Below are positions 57,491-64,000 of a stretch of DNA of 64,000 nucleotides, piece after piece. Within the stretch, counting starts at the first letter, position 1; the number at the start of each line of letters is the position of its first letter. The translations under genes were made by a program, and so were the position numbers. The notes below the pieces were generated by a model. The model had not been told where the DNA came from. It searched no databases and saw only the letters and a program-made list of their open reading frames with translations. Origin of the DNA: Mycolicibacterium llatzerense (GTDB taxonomy: Bacteria; Actinomycetota; Actinomycetes; Mycobacteriales; Mycobacteriaceae); contig NZ_JXST01000004.1 in the NCBI RefSeq assembly GCF_000878195.1, forward strand, positions 142,629 to 206,628, given 5' to 3'.

Positions 57491-58126
57491 CTAGACGAAT
57501 TCGAGCAGGTCGCTGACGGGGCGGCGCGGCTTCTGTGGCCAGTTCTCCGGGCGCTTCGCCCCGATTGACAGCAGCATCACCGGCACTTCGTCCTGTGCTA
57601 ACCCGAACTCTCGGGCAACCGACTCTGCATCGAATCCAATAATCGGTGTCGAACCCAGGCCCAGCGCGTTGGCTGCGTAGACCATGGCGGTTGCGCCAAT
57701 GGATCCGGTACGTACTGCTTCGTCACGCTGGCGAAGCGGACTGTCTGCGTACAGGCCGCGGGCTGCCTCTTGCCACTCTGGCACGGCGGCGGCCGGCATG
57801 ATGCCTGCCTCCACCACCGGGGCCAGGCGCTCAGGCACCGTCGTGTGATCCGCCAACTGACCACAGATGATGAAGGTCACTGCCGCCGCGGTGATCTTGG
57901 GCTGGTCCCATGCGATCGACCGTAGGCGTGCTTTGGCCTCGGGCGTTCGAACGGCGATGAAACGCCAATTCTGCAAATGGAACGAGGTGGGCGCGGTGGT
58001 CGCGACGCGTACCAAGTTGTGGATCTGGTCATCGGACAGGTTGAACCCAGGATTGTAGAGGCTGGTCGTGCTACGGCTCATGAGGCTGTCGATGACGGGG
58101 TTGCTGAAGGTGATGTCAATAGTCAC
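57491..58126 (-). CDS. nitroreductase family oxidoreductase
   Basis: 211 residues of the FMN-dependent nitroreductase fold: RSTTSLYNPGFNLSDDQIHN (N-terminal Arg-Ser), APTSFHLQNWRFIAV, AANALGLGSTPIIGFDAESV and PVMLLSIGAK. These enzymes reduce nitro groups, quinones and related electrophiles with NAD(P)H. The GGACTA operator site B lies 68 bases upstream of its ATG. It could be induced by the same signal as the DUF417 gene. Confidence 0.9.
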   Translation of the reverse strand: MTIDITFSNPVIDSLMSRSTTSLYNPGFNLSDDQIHNLVRVATTAPTSFHLQNWRFIAVRTPEAKARLRSIAWDQPKITAAAVTFIICGQLADHTTVPERLAPVVEAGIMPAAAVPEWQEAARGLYADSPLRQRDEAVRTGSIGATAMVYAANALGLGSTPIIGFDAESVAREFGLAQDEVPVMLLSIGAKRPENWPQKPRRPVSDLLEFV

Positions 58127-58193
58127 GGCGATTCCTTACCAACGTGGGAACGAAAGACTTGCGTGGCGCGGGGCGCCTCACCCACATTATAAC

Positions 58194-58207
58194 GGACTAT
58201 TTAGTCC
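58194..58207. promoter_or_regulatory. GGACTA-N2-TAGTCC operator, site B
   Basis: GGACTA-TT-TAGTCC has perfect arms, preceded by TATAAC and followed by TTTTAT, so it is part of an AT-rich promoter. It stands 68 bases before the nitroreductase gene. Confidence 0.75.
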
Positions 58208-58733
58208 TTTTATGCCCGAGTCAATACCGTTCTATCCAACAAGCGCCGCAGCCCAAGGCCGAGAGACGCAGCCCCACCTAAAACAACACGCCGAGAATCG
58301 GTAGCCAGCGGTCTGGAACACCAGCTCAACTGGGTGCCGCGGAAAATCGACCCACCGAAGGCCTCGAACTTCGATTGGTCGGTGACATGTCCTGCTGCAG
58401 ACCCTTTGCGCATGCCTCAGGGGATCGGCCGGCCCCGAGAGGCGAGCGTAAATCACTGGTGTATAGAACGTTTCAGCGGAGCCTGCCGCTCTCGCGAATA
58501 TCGCTGACCCCTGTATAAGTCCTGCTTCTAGCCAACGACCCCCACCCTGTCATGGGGCCACAACGACCGGCTGCCCGCGTGTAAGGTCCGTGCCGTAACA
58601 GAACACCCGGCGCGGGCCCACTGCGCAAAGCCGAGTGTGATCACCGCACGAACCGAGCAGTTTGACCAGCTTGAGATCGCGTGCAGTTCGAGATGCCCGC
58701 CCGGGCACCACAGTCCCAACCTCGGAATACTAT

Positions 58734-58747
58734 GGACCAGTTAGTCC
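58734..58747. promoter_or_regulatory. GGACTA-N2-TAGTCC operator, site C
   Basis: GGACCA-GT-TAGTCC has one arm mismatch and is followed by CGTT like the site at 61248. It lies 58 bases before the DUF417 gene. Confidence 0.65.
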
Positions 58748-58804
58748 GTTCTAGATGGTGTTGCCGATCCCGCAGCACAAACCGATAGGAAGGTAGCCAG
58801 AAAC

Positions 58805-59317
58805 ATGTCATTCAAAACAAACACCCTCCCAGCCGCACTGCGGAACGCCGAACCCGCGGTGAAATCGACCGGCTGGATACTGGCCCGCTACGGGCTAGCG
58901 CTGGTCATCGGCTGGATCGGAGTCTGCAAGTTCTACCCGTACGAGGCGCACAACATCGAACCACTGGTTGCCAACAGTCCCTTCATGGGATGGCTCTACA
59001 CCGTGTTCAGCGTGCAGACGTTTTCAACGATGCTCGGCGTGCTGGAAATCGCTACCGCACTCCTCATTATCGCCAAGCCCCGGTTCCCCGCACTGTCGGC
59101 GGTCGGAAGCACAGTGGCTGTCCTGCTGTTCGCGAGCACCCTCTCCTTCTTGTTCACCACACCCGGAGTTGGCGAACCGTCTGCCGGCGGATTTCCCCTG
59201 CTGTCGATGACTGGACAGTTCCTCATCAAAGATGTTGTGCTGATCGGTGTTTCGGTGCTGACCCTGGCCGACTCCATCGGCGCTATCGTCCATGGCGCTG
59301 CGGAATCGCCCAAGTAG
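58805..59317 (+). CDS. DUF417 family membrane protein (RclC/YkgB-like)
   Basis: 170 residues with four hydrophobic helices: YGLALVIGWIGVCKFYPYEA, the family mark HNIEPLVANSPFMGWLYTVF, LGVLEIATALLIIAKP, and VLIGVSVLTLADSIGAIV. DUF417 includes RclC, part of the reactive-chlorine response in E. coli. ATG 58805 follows GGAAGG. Operator site C is just upstream, and a hairpin terminator follows, so it may be a one-gene unit. Confidence 0.9.
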   Translation: MSFKTNTLPAALRNAEPAVKSTGWILARYGLALVIGWIGVCKFYPYEAHNIEPLVANSPFMGWLYTVFSVQTFSTMLGVLEIATALLIIAKPRFPALSAVGSTVAVLLFASTLSFLFTTPGVGEPSAGGFPLLSMTGQFLIKDVVLIGVSVLTLADSIGAIVHGAAESPK

Positions 59318-59325
59318 GCCCGCTC

Positions 59326-59358
59326 GCTTCTGGCTCGACGACCGCTTGAGCCAGAAGC
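59326..59358. terminator. hairpin terminator after DUF417 gene
   Basis: GCTTCTGGCTC and GAGCCAGAAGC form a perfect 11-base stem with an 11-base loop, 8 bases after the DUF417 stop. No long T-run follows. Confidence 0.75.
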
Positions 59359-59553
59359 AGTAGGGCAGCCGCACACCCCCTCGACATAGCGCCAAGCAAC
59401 TGATAAGGCCGCCGCGCCGATGAAACCGCCACTGACGGTCGGGCCATGTTGCCACGCAACACAATTCACAACAACTGACACCACAGCCGACACACCAGGC
59501 CTGAGCGGGCACAAGACGCGCAACAACATCGAACCGACAGAAAGACAGCCAAC

Positions 59554-59988
59554 GTGTTCATCAAGATACTGCTCCCCGCATTGCTCTCGGCAGCCATGCT
59601 CATCCCCACCGCCAATGCACAGCCAGCTCCACCAAACTCGGAGCAAGAGCCCGCCGTGCAGCCGGTGTTCAACGAGGCGACCAACGTCCCGGGCAAAATG
59701 ATGGAAGCGGTGACCGTCAGCTACCCGCCAGGCGGAAAGAGCGCCGCCCATCACCACGCCAAATCGGCATTCATCATGGCGTACGTGATTTCCGGCGCGG
59801 TCCGCAGTCAAGTCGAGGGCGAGCCGGCACGGGTCTATCACGCCGGAGAGACATGGAGCGAAAGGCCGGGTGCGCATCACGTCATCAGTGAAAACGCCAG
59901 CGCAACAGAGCCTGCCGAACTGCTCGCAGTGTTCGTGCTCGATGTCGGCGACGGCCCACTCAGCGTCGACGACGCCGTAGAGCGCTGA
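59554..59988 (+). CDS. secreted cupin-domain protein
   Basis: 144 residues. A signal peptide (FIKILLPALLSAAMLIPTANA, cut after ANA) precedes a single cupin domain with metal ligands in AAHHHAKSAFIMAYV (His cluster) and GETWSERPGAHHV. Small secreted cupins often accompany DUF417 and SDR genes in redox-response groups. GTG 59554 is the only start that yields the full signal peptide. The function is unknown. Confidence 0.87.
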   Translation: MFIKILLPALLSAAMLIPTANAQPAPPNSEQEPAVQPVFNEATNVPGKMMEAVTVSYPPGGKSAAHHHAKSAFIMAYVISGAVRSQVEGEPARVYHAGETWSERPGAHHVISENASATEPAELLAVFVLDVGDGPLSVDDAVER

Positions 59989-60214
59989 CCCGTCAGCGGA
60001 ACTCCGCGGAGCGTAACTTGGGCCTGGCCCTCACCACTACACGGCCCAAATCACCGCTCGACGACACGTGCGCAGTCGATCACCCCGACCCCGGGGCCGC
60101 CCTTCGAGCAAATGGCGACAGCACACCATCTGAGCCCTCCAACCGACCGTTCGATGTACCGCTTGAGGGCACAAGACCAGCAAAACGAAGCCACACAATC
60201 TGGAAAGGACCATC

Positions 60215-60973
60215 ATGAAAATTGTTGTCATCGGAGGCCGCGGCCTCATCGGCTCCAAAGTCGCGACCAATCTGACCGCGCAAGGGCACGACATCGTCGC
60301 CGCGTCGCGCAGGTCAGGCGTGGACGCACTCACCGGCGACGGCCTTGCGGACACCCTGACAGGCGCCGACGTGGTAGTCGACGTCTCCGACTCACCATTG
60401 TTTGACGACGAGCCGGTCATGCATTTCTTCACCACGACGACGAAGAATCTCCTCGCCGCCGAACGCGTGGCCGGAGTCGGACACCACGTGGCCCTCTCGG
60501 TGGTCGGCGCGCACACCACGCCCGATAGCGGCTACAACACCGCCAAAGGCGCTCAGGAAATCCTGATCAGAGATTCCGGCCGGCCCTACTCGATCGTTCG
60601 CGCTACCCCGTTCTACGAATTCGTGGGCGGCTTGGCTGATTCCGCCACAGAGGGGAACATCGTGACACTGCCACCTGCGGTTTTTCGTCCGATCGCCGCC
60701 GACGATGTCGCGACCGCTGTGGCCCGTGCAGCTGTTGGAAGTCCCATCAATGGGGTGGCCGAGGTAGTCGGGCCGGAGGCCATCAGAATGGACGACTTTG
60801 TCCGCACAGGGCTCGCGGCCTCTGGCGACGATCGCCAGGTCGTGACCGACCCCAACGCGCCGTACTTCGGTGCCGTGATCGACGATCACTCCCTCGCATC
60901 AAACGACACCGCTATCACCTTCACGACGCGTTTTTCTGACTGGCTCGAGACACACGCCACCCGACACTGCTAG
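60215..60973 (+). CDS. NAD(P)-binding (atypical SDR) protein
   Basis: 252 residues. The nucleotide-binding start MKIVVIGGRGLIGSKVATNL has the GxxGxxG pattern, and the middle reads VGHHVALSVVGAHTTPDSGY, NTAKGAQEILIRDSGRPYSI, VRATPFYEF, as in NmrA-like or quinone-reductase-like SDR proteins. Such proteins act as redox sensors or reduce quinones. ATG 60215 follows GGAAAGGA. A strong terminator follows. Confidence 0.9.
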   Translation: MKIVVIGGRGLIGSKVATNLTAQGHDIVAASRRSGVDALTGDGLADTLTGADVVVDVSDSPLFDDEPVMHFFTTTTKNLLAAERVAGVGHHVALSVVGAHTTPDSGYNTAKGAQEILIRDSGRPYSIVRATPFYEFVGGLADSATEGNIVTLPPAVFRPIAADDVATAVARAAVGSPINGVAEVVGPEAIRMDDFVRTGLAASGDDRQVVTDPNAPYFGAVIDDHSLASNDTAITFTTRFSDWLETHATRHC

Positions 60974-60994
60974 ATAACGCACGAGATGCGGAAC

Positions 60995-61030
60995 GGGCCG
61001 GCTGCCTACAACGATGTAGGCGGCCGGCCC
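60995..61030. terminator. strong rho-independent terminator
   Basis: The 16-base arms GGGCCGGCTGCCTACA and TGTAGGCGGCCGGCCC pair at 15 positions around the loop ACGA. GCAGGTTTCTTT follows, giving a short T-rich tail on the plus strand. It ends the NAD(P)-binding gene transcript. Confidence 0.88.
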
Positions 61031-61247
61031 GCAGGTTTCTTTAACGGTGCGCCAGTCGCCATGCGGCGGGCCCGCGCACACGTCAATGTCGAATCGGCCC
61101 CGCCCGCGCGTCACCGTGGACCATATGCCCAAATCAGCCATTGGCAGTGCGGGAAAACAACCCGAACGCTGCGCTGCAGAGGTGCGCAGGGTCCCCGGTT
61201 CGCCACCACAACCAAACGGCTCAGCGTACGGTCATCCGACTTTCTAT

Positions 61248-61261
61248 GGACTAAATAGTCC
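61248..61261. promoter_or_regulatory. GGACTA-N2-TAGTCC operator, site D
   Basis: GGACTA-AA-TAGTCC has perfect arms and is followed by CGTTATGCT, which could be the -10 region. It lies 154 bases before the lysR gene; the only other neighbour ends before it. Confidence 0.75.
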
Positions 61262-61414
61262 GTTATGCTGGATCGAATCTGAGTGGAGCAGCGAGATGCG
61301 GCGGGGTGAAATCCACAAACGATGAGGTCCAACAGAGCGCCGGACAGCGCGTGAGCCGGCATACCGCTGTAGCGGTGACCGACGCGATAAGGCCACACGG
61401 TTCGAGGTCATGAG

Positions 61415-62347
61415 ATGGAGACACGGGTCGAAATCCGCCATCTCCGGGCCTTCGTCGCAGCCGTTGAGGCCGGGAGCTTCTCGGCTGGCGCCCGCAGCCT
61501 CAATGTAAGCCAGCCTGCGCTCTCGCAGAACATCGCCGCATTGGAGGAGGCGCTGGGCCTCCGCCTGGTTGATCGCGGTCCGAGTGGCGTGGCCCCCAGT
61601 CCGGCGGGGTCAGTGTTCCTTTGTGAAGCCCGTAATTTGGTCAGCCGGTTCGAGCAGGCTTTGGCGTCCGCGTCGAGTTTCTCACCAACAGCCAGCCGTG
61701 GCCTACGCATCGCAGTCCCGTTCGAGATGACGATTCAGCCGCTGACCGACGCTTTGTCGAAGCTGGCGGCGTCACCGTTTCGCGGCACACGCGTTGAAAT
61801 CAGGCAGCTTTCATGTCCGCAACAACTGGCAGCGCTGAAGGATGGCGAGCTTGATCTCGCGCTGGTGAGGGAACGCCCAGTCGGCGAAGGCCTGGACGTA
61901 GCGATCGTCACCGAGGAGCCCATGGGCGCCCTGGTCGCCGCCCAGCAAGCCAAGGACCTGAAACTCGAGTCTTCAAAACTGCGACTCGATGACTTGGCGA
62001 GCTTGGCGTGGTTGAGTTTCCCCAAATCCAACAGCCCAGCCTGGCATGACCACGTCACAGCGGTCCTGCGTAACCACGGCATTGGATTCTGTGCTCAAGC
62101 GGCTCAAGCGACCGAATTGGTACCAGAAGTCAAACTCGCCCAGCTGAGCCTCGGGGGAAGGTTCGCGCTCGCAGCCCGCAGCAGCGTGCAAGGGCTACCG
62201 GGAGCACTGGTATGGCTCCCACTCGTTGGCGAACCGTTGATACGTCGGACCTGGGTCGCGTGGCCAGAGTGGTCACGGCGTCGTGACTTGGCATTGCTTG
62301 TTGGAGCGATGGAGGCCGGTCAGCGGCTCATCTACCTGCCGCCATGA
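61415..62347 (+). CDS. LysR family transcriptional regulator
   Basis: 310 residues. The HTH is VEIRHLRAFVAAVEAGSFSA, GARSLNVSQPALSQNIAALE, and the effector domain follows (LRIAVPFEMTIQPLTDALSK, DLALVRERPVGEGLDVAIV). ATG 61415 is used. Operator site D is upstream. LysR proteins usually regulate adjacent genes; here none is divergent, so targets may be the redox genes to the left. Confidence 0.93.
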   Translation: METRVEIRHLRAFVAAVEAGSFSAGARSLNVSQPALSQNIAALEEALGLRLVDRGPSGVAPSPAGSVFLCEARNLVSRFEQALASASSFSPTASRGLRIAVPFEMTIQPLTDALSKLAASPFRGTRVEIRQLSCPQQLAALKDGELDLALVRERPVGEGLDVAIVTEEPMGALVAAQQAKDLKLESSKLRLDDLASLAWLSFPKSNSPAWHDHVTAVLRNHGIGFCAQAAQATELVPEVKLAQLSLGGRFALAARSSVQGLPGALVWLPLVGEPLIRRTWVAWPEWSRRRDLALLVGAMEAGQRLIYLPP

Positions 62348-62731
62348 TCGACACTGACTTCCAAGAAGACGGCACGAACTGTCGTGCGCCGCTATCGCAG
62401 GAACGCGAAACTCGCCGGTGATCTGCCAGATCGGAGGGCGGGGCCCTGTGCATATGAGGCATCACATGCTCTCTAACATCAGTGATTGCCGGGCGCCGGC
62501 TCGTCACCAGTCGAGCCGTCGAACGCGACGCCGAAGCCGCGACGACGCCATGAAAATGTTCGAGCGATTCAAACCGATGCTCGGGGCGGTGCTCCGTCTC
62601 TTCGAACTCGTAGCGGGAAGAATTGGCGGTAATGAGTACAGGCGGCAAGTGTTGCGGCAAGTGTCGCACTCACGGGCTTGGCGAACCAATACACGCACAC
62701 GGCCTCGCGACGCCGCGGATCGTTTAGATGA
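62348..62731. other. stretch without a convincing gene
   Basis: About 380 bases between lysR and the toxin gene. A frame from ATG 62550 (MKMFERFKPMLGAVLRLFEL) to 62735 could encode a small basic protein, but it has no clear ribosome site and overlaps the toxin stop. I cannot support it as a gene. Confidence 0.4.
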
Positions 62732-63124
62732 CTAGGTAAGCAGGCCGATCATGTCAACGATGGCTTCTTCCAGTCGTTCTCGCGGGTCGCCCTTCAACTC
62801 GCCGCAGTACTGGCCTTTGTGCAATACGGATTTGTCGAGCGGTTGGACGGCCGGAACTCGAATCCAACAGTCTTGCGGGAGGTTTCCCGCACCCTTGGGC
62901 GCATGGACGCAATACTCCGTCGCCTGATCGTCATCAGTTGAAGTCGGGCATCCGACGACGTACTTCCAATCGTCGCTGTAGCAGACCTCGCGATTGCTCA
63001 GCACCACGAAGTAGCGCTTTTTATTGGTGTCCTTCTGATTTCGATCATCCGGGTGAGGGTGTAAACGCAAGTCGGTGTCGAGCACCTGGTAGACCCCACG
63101 GTATTGAATAGTCTTCAGCGCCAC
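62732..63124 (-). CDS. PemK/MazF-like toxin
   Basis: 130 residues. The MazF/PemK-like beta-barrel pattern is seen as IQYRGVYQVLD, KKRYFVVLSNREVCYSDDW and YVVGCPTSTDDDQ, with a hydrophilic insertion between. MazF-type toxins are RNA-cutting enzymes that halt growth. The start is three bases after the stop of the antitoxin-like gene, so the two share a transcript with the antitoxin first. Assignment rests on motif reading and on the partner. Confidence 0.75.
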   Translation of the reverse strand: MALKTIQYRGVYQVLDTDLRLHPHPDDRNQKDTNKKRYFVVLSNREVCYSDDWKYVVGCPTSTDDDQATEYCVHAPKGAGNLPQDCWIRVPAVQPLDKSVLHKGQYCGELKGDPRERLEEAIVDMIGLLT

Positions 63125-63127
63125 TTA

Positions 63128-63739
63128 TCAGTGCTCTCCAAGGAGCCCGGAGGTGCCGGCAGCGCGGAGTTCGCTCCAGTCGTCGATTTCGCCGACGATA
63201 CCCGCATCACCAACAGGATTCCGCCGAACTTCTCCGCGATCGCGGCGCCGCTTGCTCAACTTGTTCATCGAGCGGCGAAGCTTCGGGGGTTGCAGATCGG
63301 CGAAGTACCGCTTGATCGCTTGATCCGGGATCGCTGTGTGATCCTCGCCTGGGACCCGCACCTGATCCCAGGGGCTTCCCGGCCAGTGGACGTCATCCCA
63401 AAGCTCCGAGAATGACCAGTTGCCGTAGTCGGACCACGCTCTTTCGAGGGCTGCAAGGGCATCGTCGTCAATCCGCGATGCGATCGCGTCGCGGTTGATC
63501 GCGACATTCGTGATTACGCCGGACCCAAAGTCACTGAAGGCACGGTATGCGGTTGGGCAGACCGGGCCGTGGTCCCATGCCTCGAAATGCTCGCTGATTA
63601 GCGGCGTTCCGGAAGTGGCTAGTAGGTCGCCGTGCGCGTAGTAGAGCAACTTCTGAATCTGGAAGTTCGTCAGCGCTTGCCCGTCGTCGGATGCCGCCGC
63701 GATCAGCCACCTTGCGGCATCGACCGGTTTCACCGTCAC
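63128..63739 (-). CDS. Panacea (SocA-like, DUF4065) antitoxin
   Basis: 203 residues. The Panacea domain is recognised by LTNFQIQKLLYYAHGDLLAT, EAWDHGPVCPTAYRAFSDFG, near residues 30-85. Panacea antitoxins neutralise many unrelated toxins; here the partner is PemK-like. The C-terminal tail is basic (SMNKLSKRRRDRGEVRRN). GTG 63739 has GGAGG ten bases upstream; the frame is open to 63988, but that part overlaps the IS end. Confidence 0.82.
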   Translation of the reverse strand: MTVKPVDAARWLIAAASDDGQALTNFQIQKLLYYAHGDLLATSGTPLISEHFEAWDHGPVCPTAYRAFSDFGSGVITNVAINRDAIASRIDDDALAALERAWSDYGNWSFSELWDDVHWPGSPWDQVRVPGEDHTAIPDQAIKRYFADLQPPKLRRSMNKLSKRRRDRGEVRRNPVGDAGIVGEIDDWSELRAAGTSGLLGEH

Positions 63740-63876
63740 CCGAAACTCACCTCCACAGCCCGCAGACTTGACACCAGTGTAACTAAACGTTGTGACACTG
63801 CCGGCAGGCATGACGGCAAGCAAGGGGTGAAGTGGTGTTGAAACCGTCCCACATGAGCGCAAAGTCGATCCGCCTA

Positions 63877-63922
63877 GGGCGTGTCTCCCGAATGTGAGGG
63901 TGTTATCGGCGACGATTGATCG
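63877..63922 (+). mobile_element. left end of an IS5-family insertion sequence (inferred)
   Basis: The sequence from about GGGCGTGTCTCCCGAATG to the transposase start is a typical distance for an IS left end. The right end is outside the window, so the terminal repeat and any target duplication cannot be checked. Confidence 0.45.
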
Positions 63923-64000
63923 GTGACACGGATGGATGTGATTTCTGACGAGTTCTGGGCTGTCGTGGAACCCTTGATGCCCTCGCATGAAGGCAAGCGG
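63923..64000 (+). CDS. IS5-family transposase, N-terminal part (cut by window end)
   Basis: The frame from GTG 63923 or ATG 63932 reads MDVISDEFWAVVEPLMPSHE and runs off the window. This is the usual beginning of IS5/IS112-type (DDE) transposases with an N-terminal DUF4096-like part. Only about 26 codons are visible. Confidence 0.75.
   Translation, partial: MTRMDVISDEFWAVVEPLMPSHEGKR

Larger units (their letters stand above)
58127..58804. other. gene-free divergent region with two operators
   Basis: About 680 bases between the divergent nitroreductase and DUF417 genes. Operator site B (58194) and site C (58734) stand near its two ends, each next to a gene start. The 500 bases between hold only short frames without support. 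Confidence 0.6.

Noticed and set aside
57335..57568. 77-codon frame between the AhpD-like and nitroreductase genes
   Set aside because: Overlaps the nitroreductase 3' end on the opposite strand; arginine-rich shadow composition.
62418..62735. Small frame between lysR and the toxin gene
   Set aside because: Only the part after 62550 looks protein-like; no ribosome site and overlap with the toxin stop, so it is not called.

Overview
The window looks like the chromosome of a rapidly growing Mycobacterium (Mycolicibacterium). It is GC-rich, many genes are joined by 4-base ATGA or GTGA overlaps, and it carries an mce operon, two MmpL-type transporters, an otsA trehalose gene, an F420-type luciferase-like oxidoreductase and blocks of genes whose order I recall from M. 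tuberculosis. All function assignments come from reading the translations; no database search was possible.

Left part, about 1-32.3 kb, looks like backbone. Positions 1-7.75 kb hold an mce4-type lipid (sterol) import operon, from the 3' end of mce4A to two Mce-associated proteins, closed by a two-way terminator shared with the opposing otsA and its 54-residue partner gene. Next come a secreted peptide, an SDR, a proline-rich membrane protein, a two-component system divergent from a large MmpL transporter, a scoAB CoA-transferase divergent from an IclR regulator, and a luciferase-like oxidoreductase. Positions 20-28.3 kb keep the order DedA, (ADH), fba, membrane protein, DUF3151, (CDF metal exporter), M50 protease, hypothetical, purA, thioesterase, which resembles Rv0364-Rv0356c. 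The brackets mark genes that appear to be inserted. A second MMPL/MarR pair and a phage-like GH25 lysin close this part.

At 32.37 kb a Tn554-like three-gene recombinase unit (two tyrosine recombinases and a DUF6262 coiled-coil protein) abuts a VOC gene that has lost its first part. Everything to the right looks accessory: a ClC chloride channel with a MarR regulator, ectABCD (ectoine and hydroxyectoine synthesis), a GbsR/MarR regulator with a three-gene ABC exporter like the Rv2686c-Rv2688c fluoroquinolone pump, a lipoprotein, an FAD monooxygenase, an alpha/beta hydrolase, an XRE regulator with an unknown partner, and a group of redox and electrophile-defence-type genes (PPOX, DoxX, AhpD-like, nitroreductase, DUF417, cupin, NAD(P)-binding protein, LysR). 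The end carries a Panacea-type antitoxin with a PemK/MazF-like toxin and the start of an IS5-family transposase. Several genes here are decayed: a TetR, a GNAT and a DoxX gene all carry frameshifts.

The most interesting signals are shared operators. GGACTA-N2-TAGTCC occurs four times (53.7, 58.2, 58.7, 61.2 kb), once directly upstream of a ruined tetR gene and otherwise in front of a nitroreductase, a DUF417 gene and a lysR. A second motif, close to TTGCA-N3-TGCAACA, occurs near the ClC/MarR pair, at 40.3 kb, between the lipoprotein and monooxygenase genes, and upstream of the alpha/beta hydrolase. These suggest two small accessory regulons, the first possibly an electrophile or quinone stress regulon whose own repressor has been lost.
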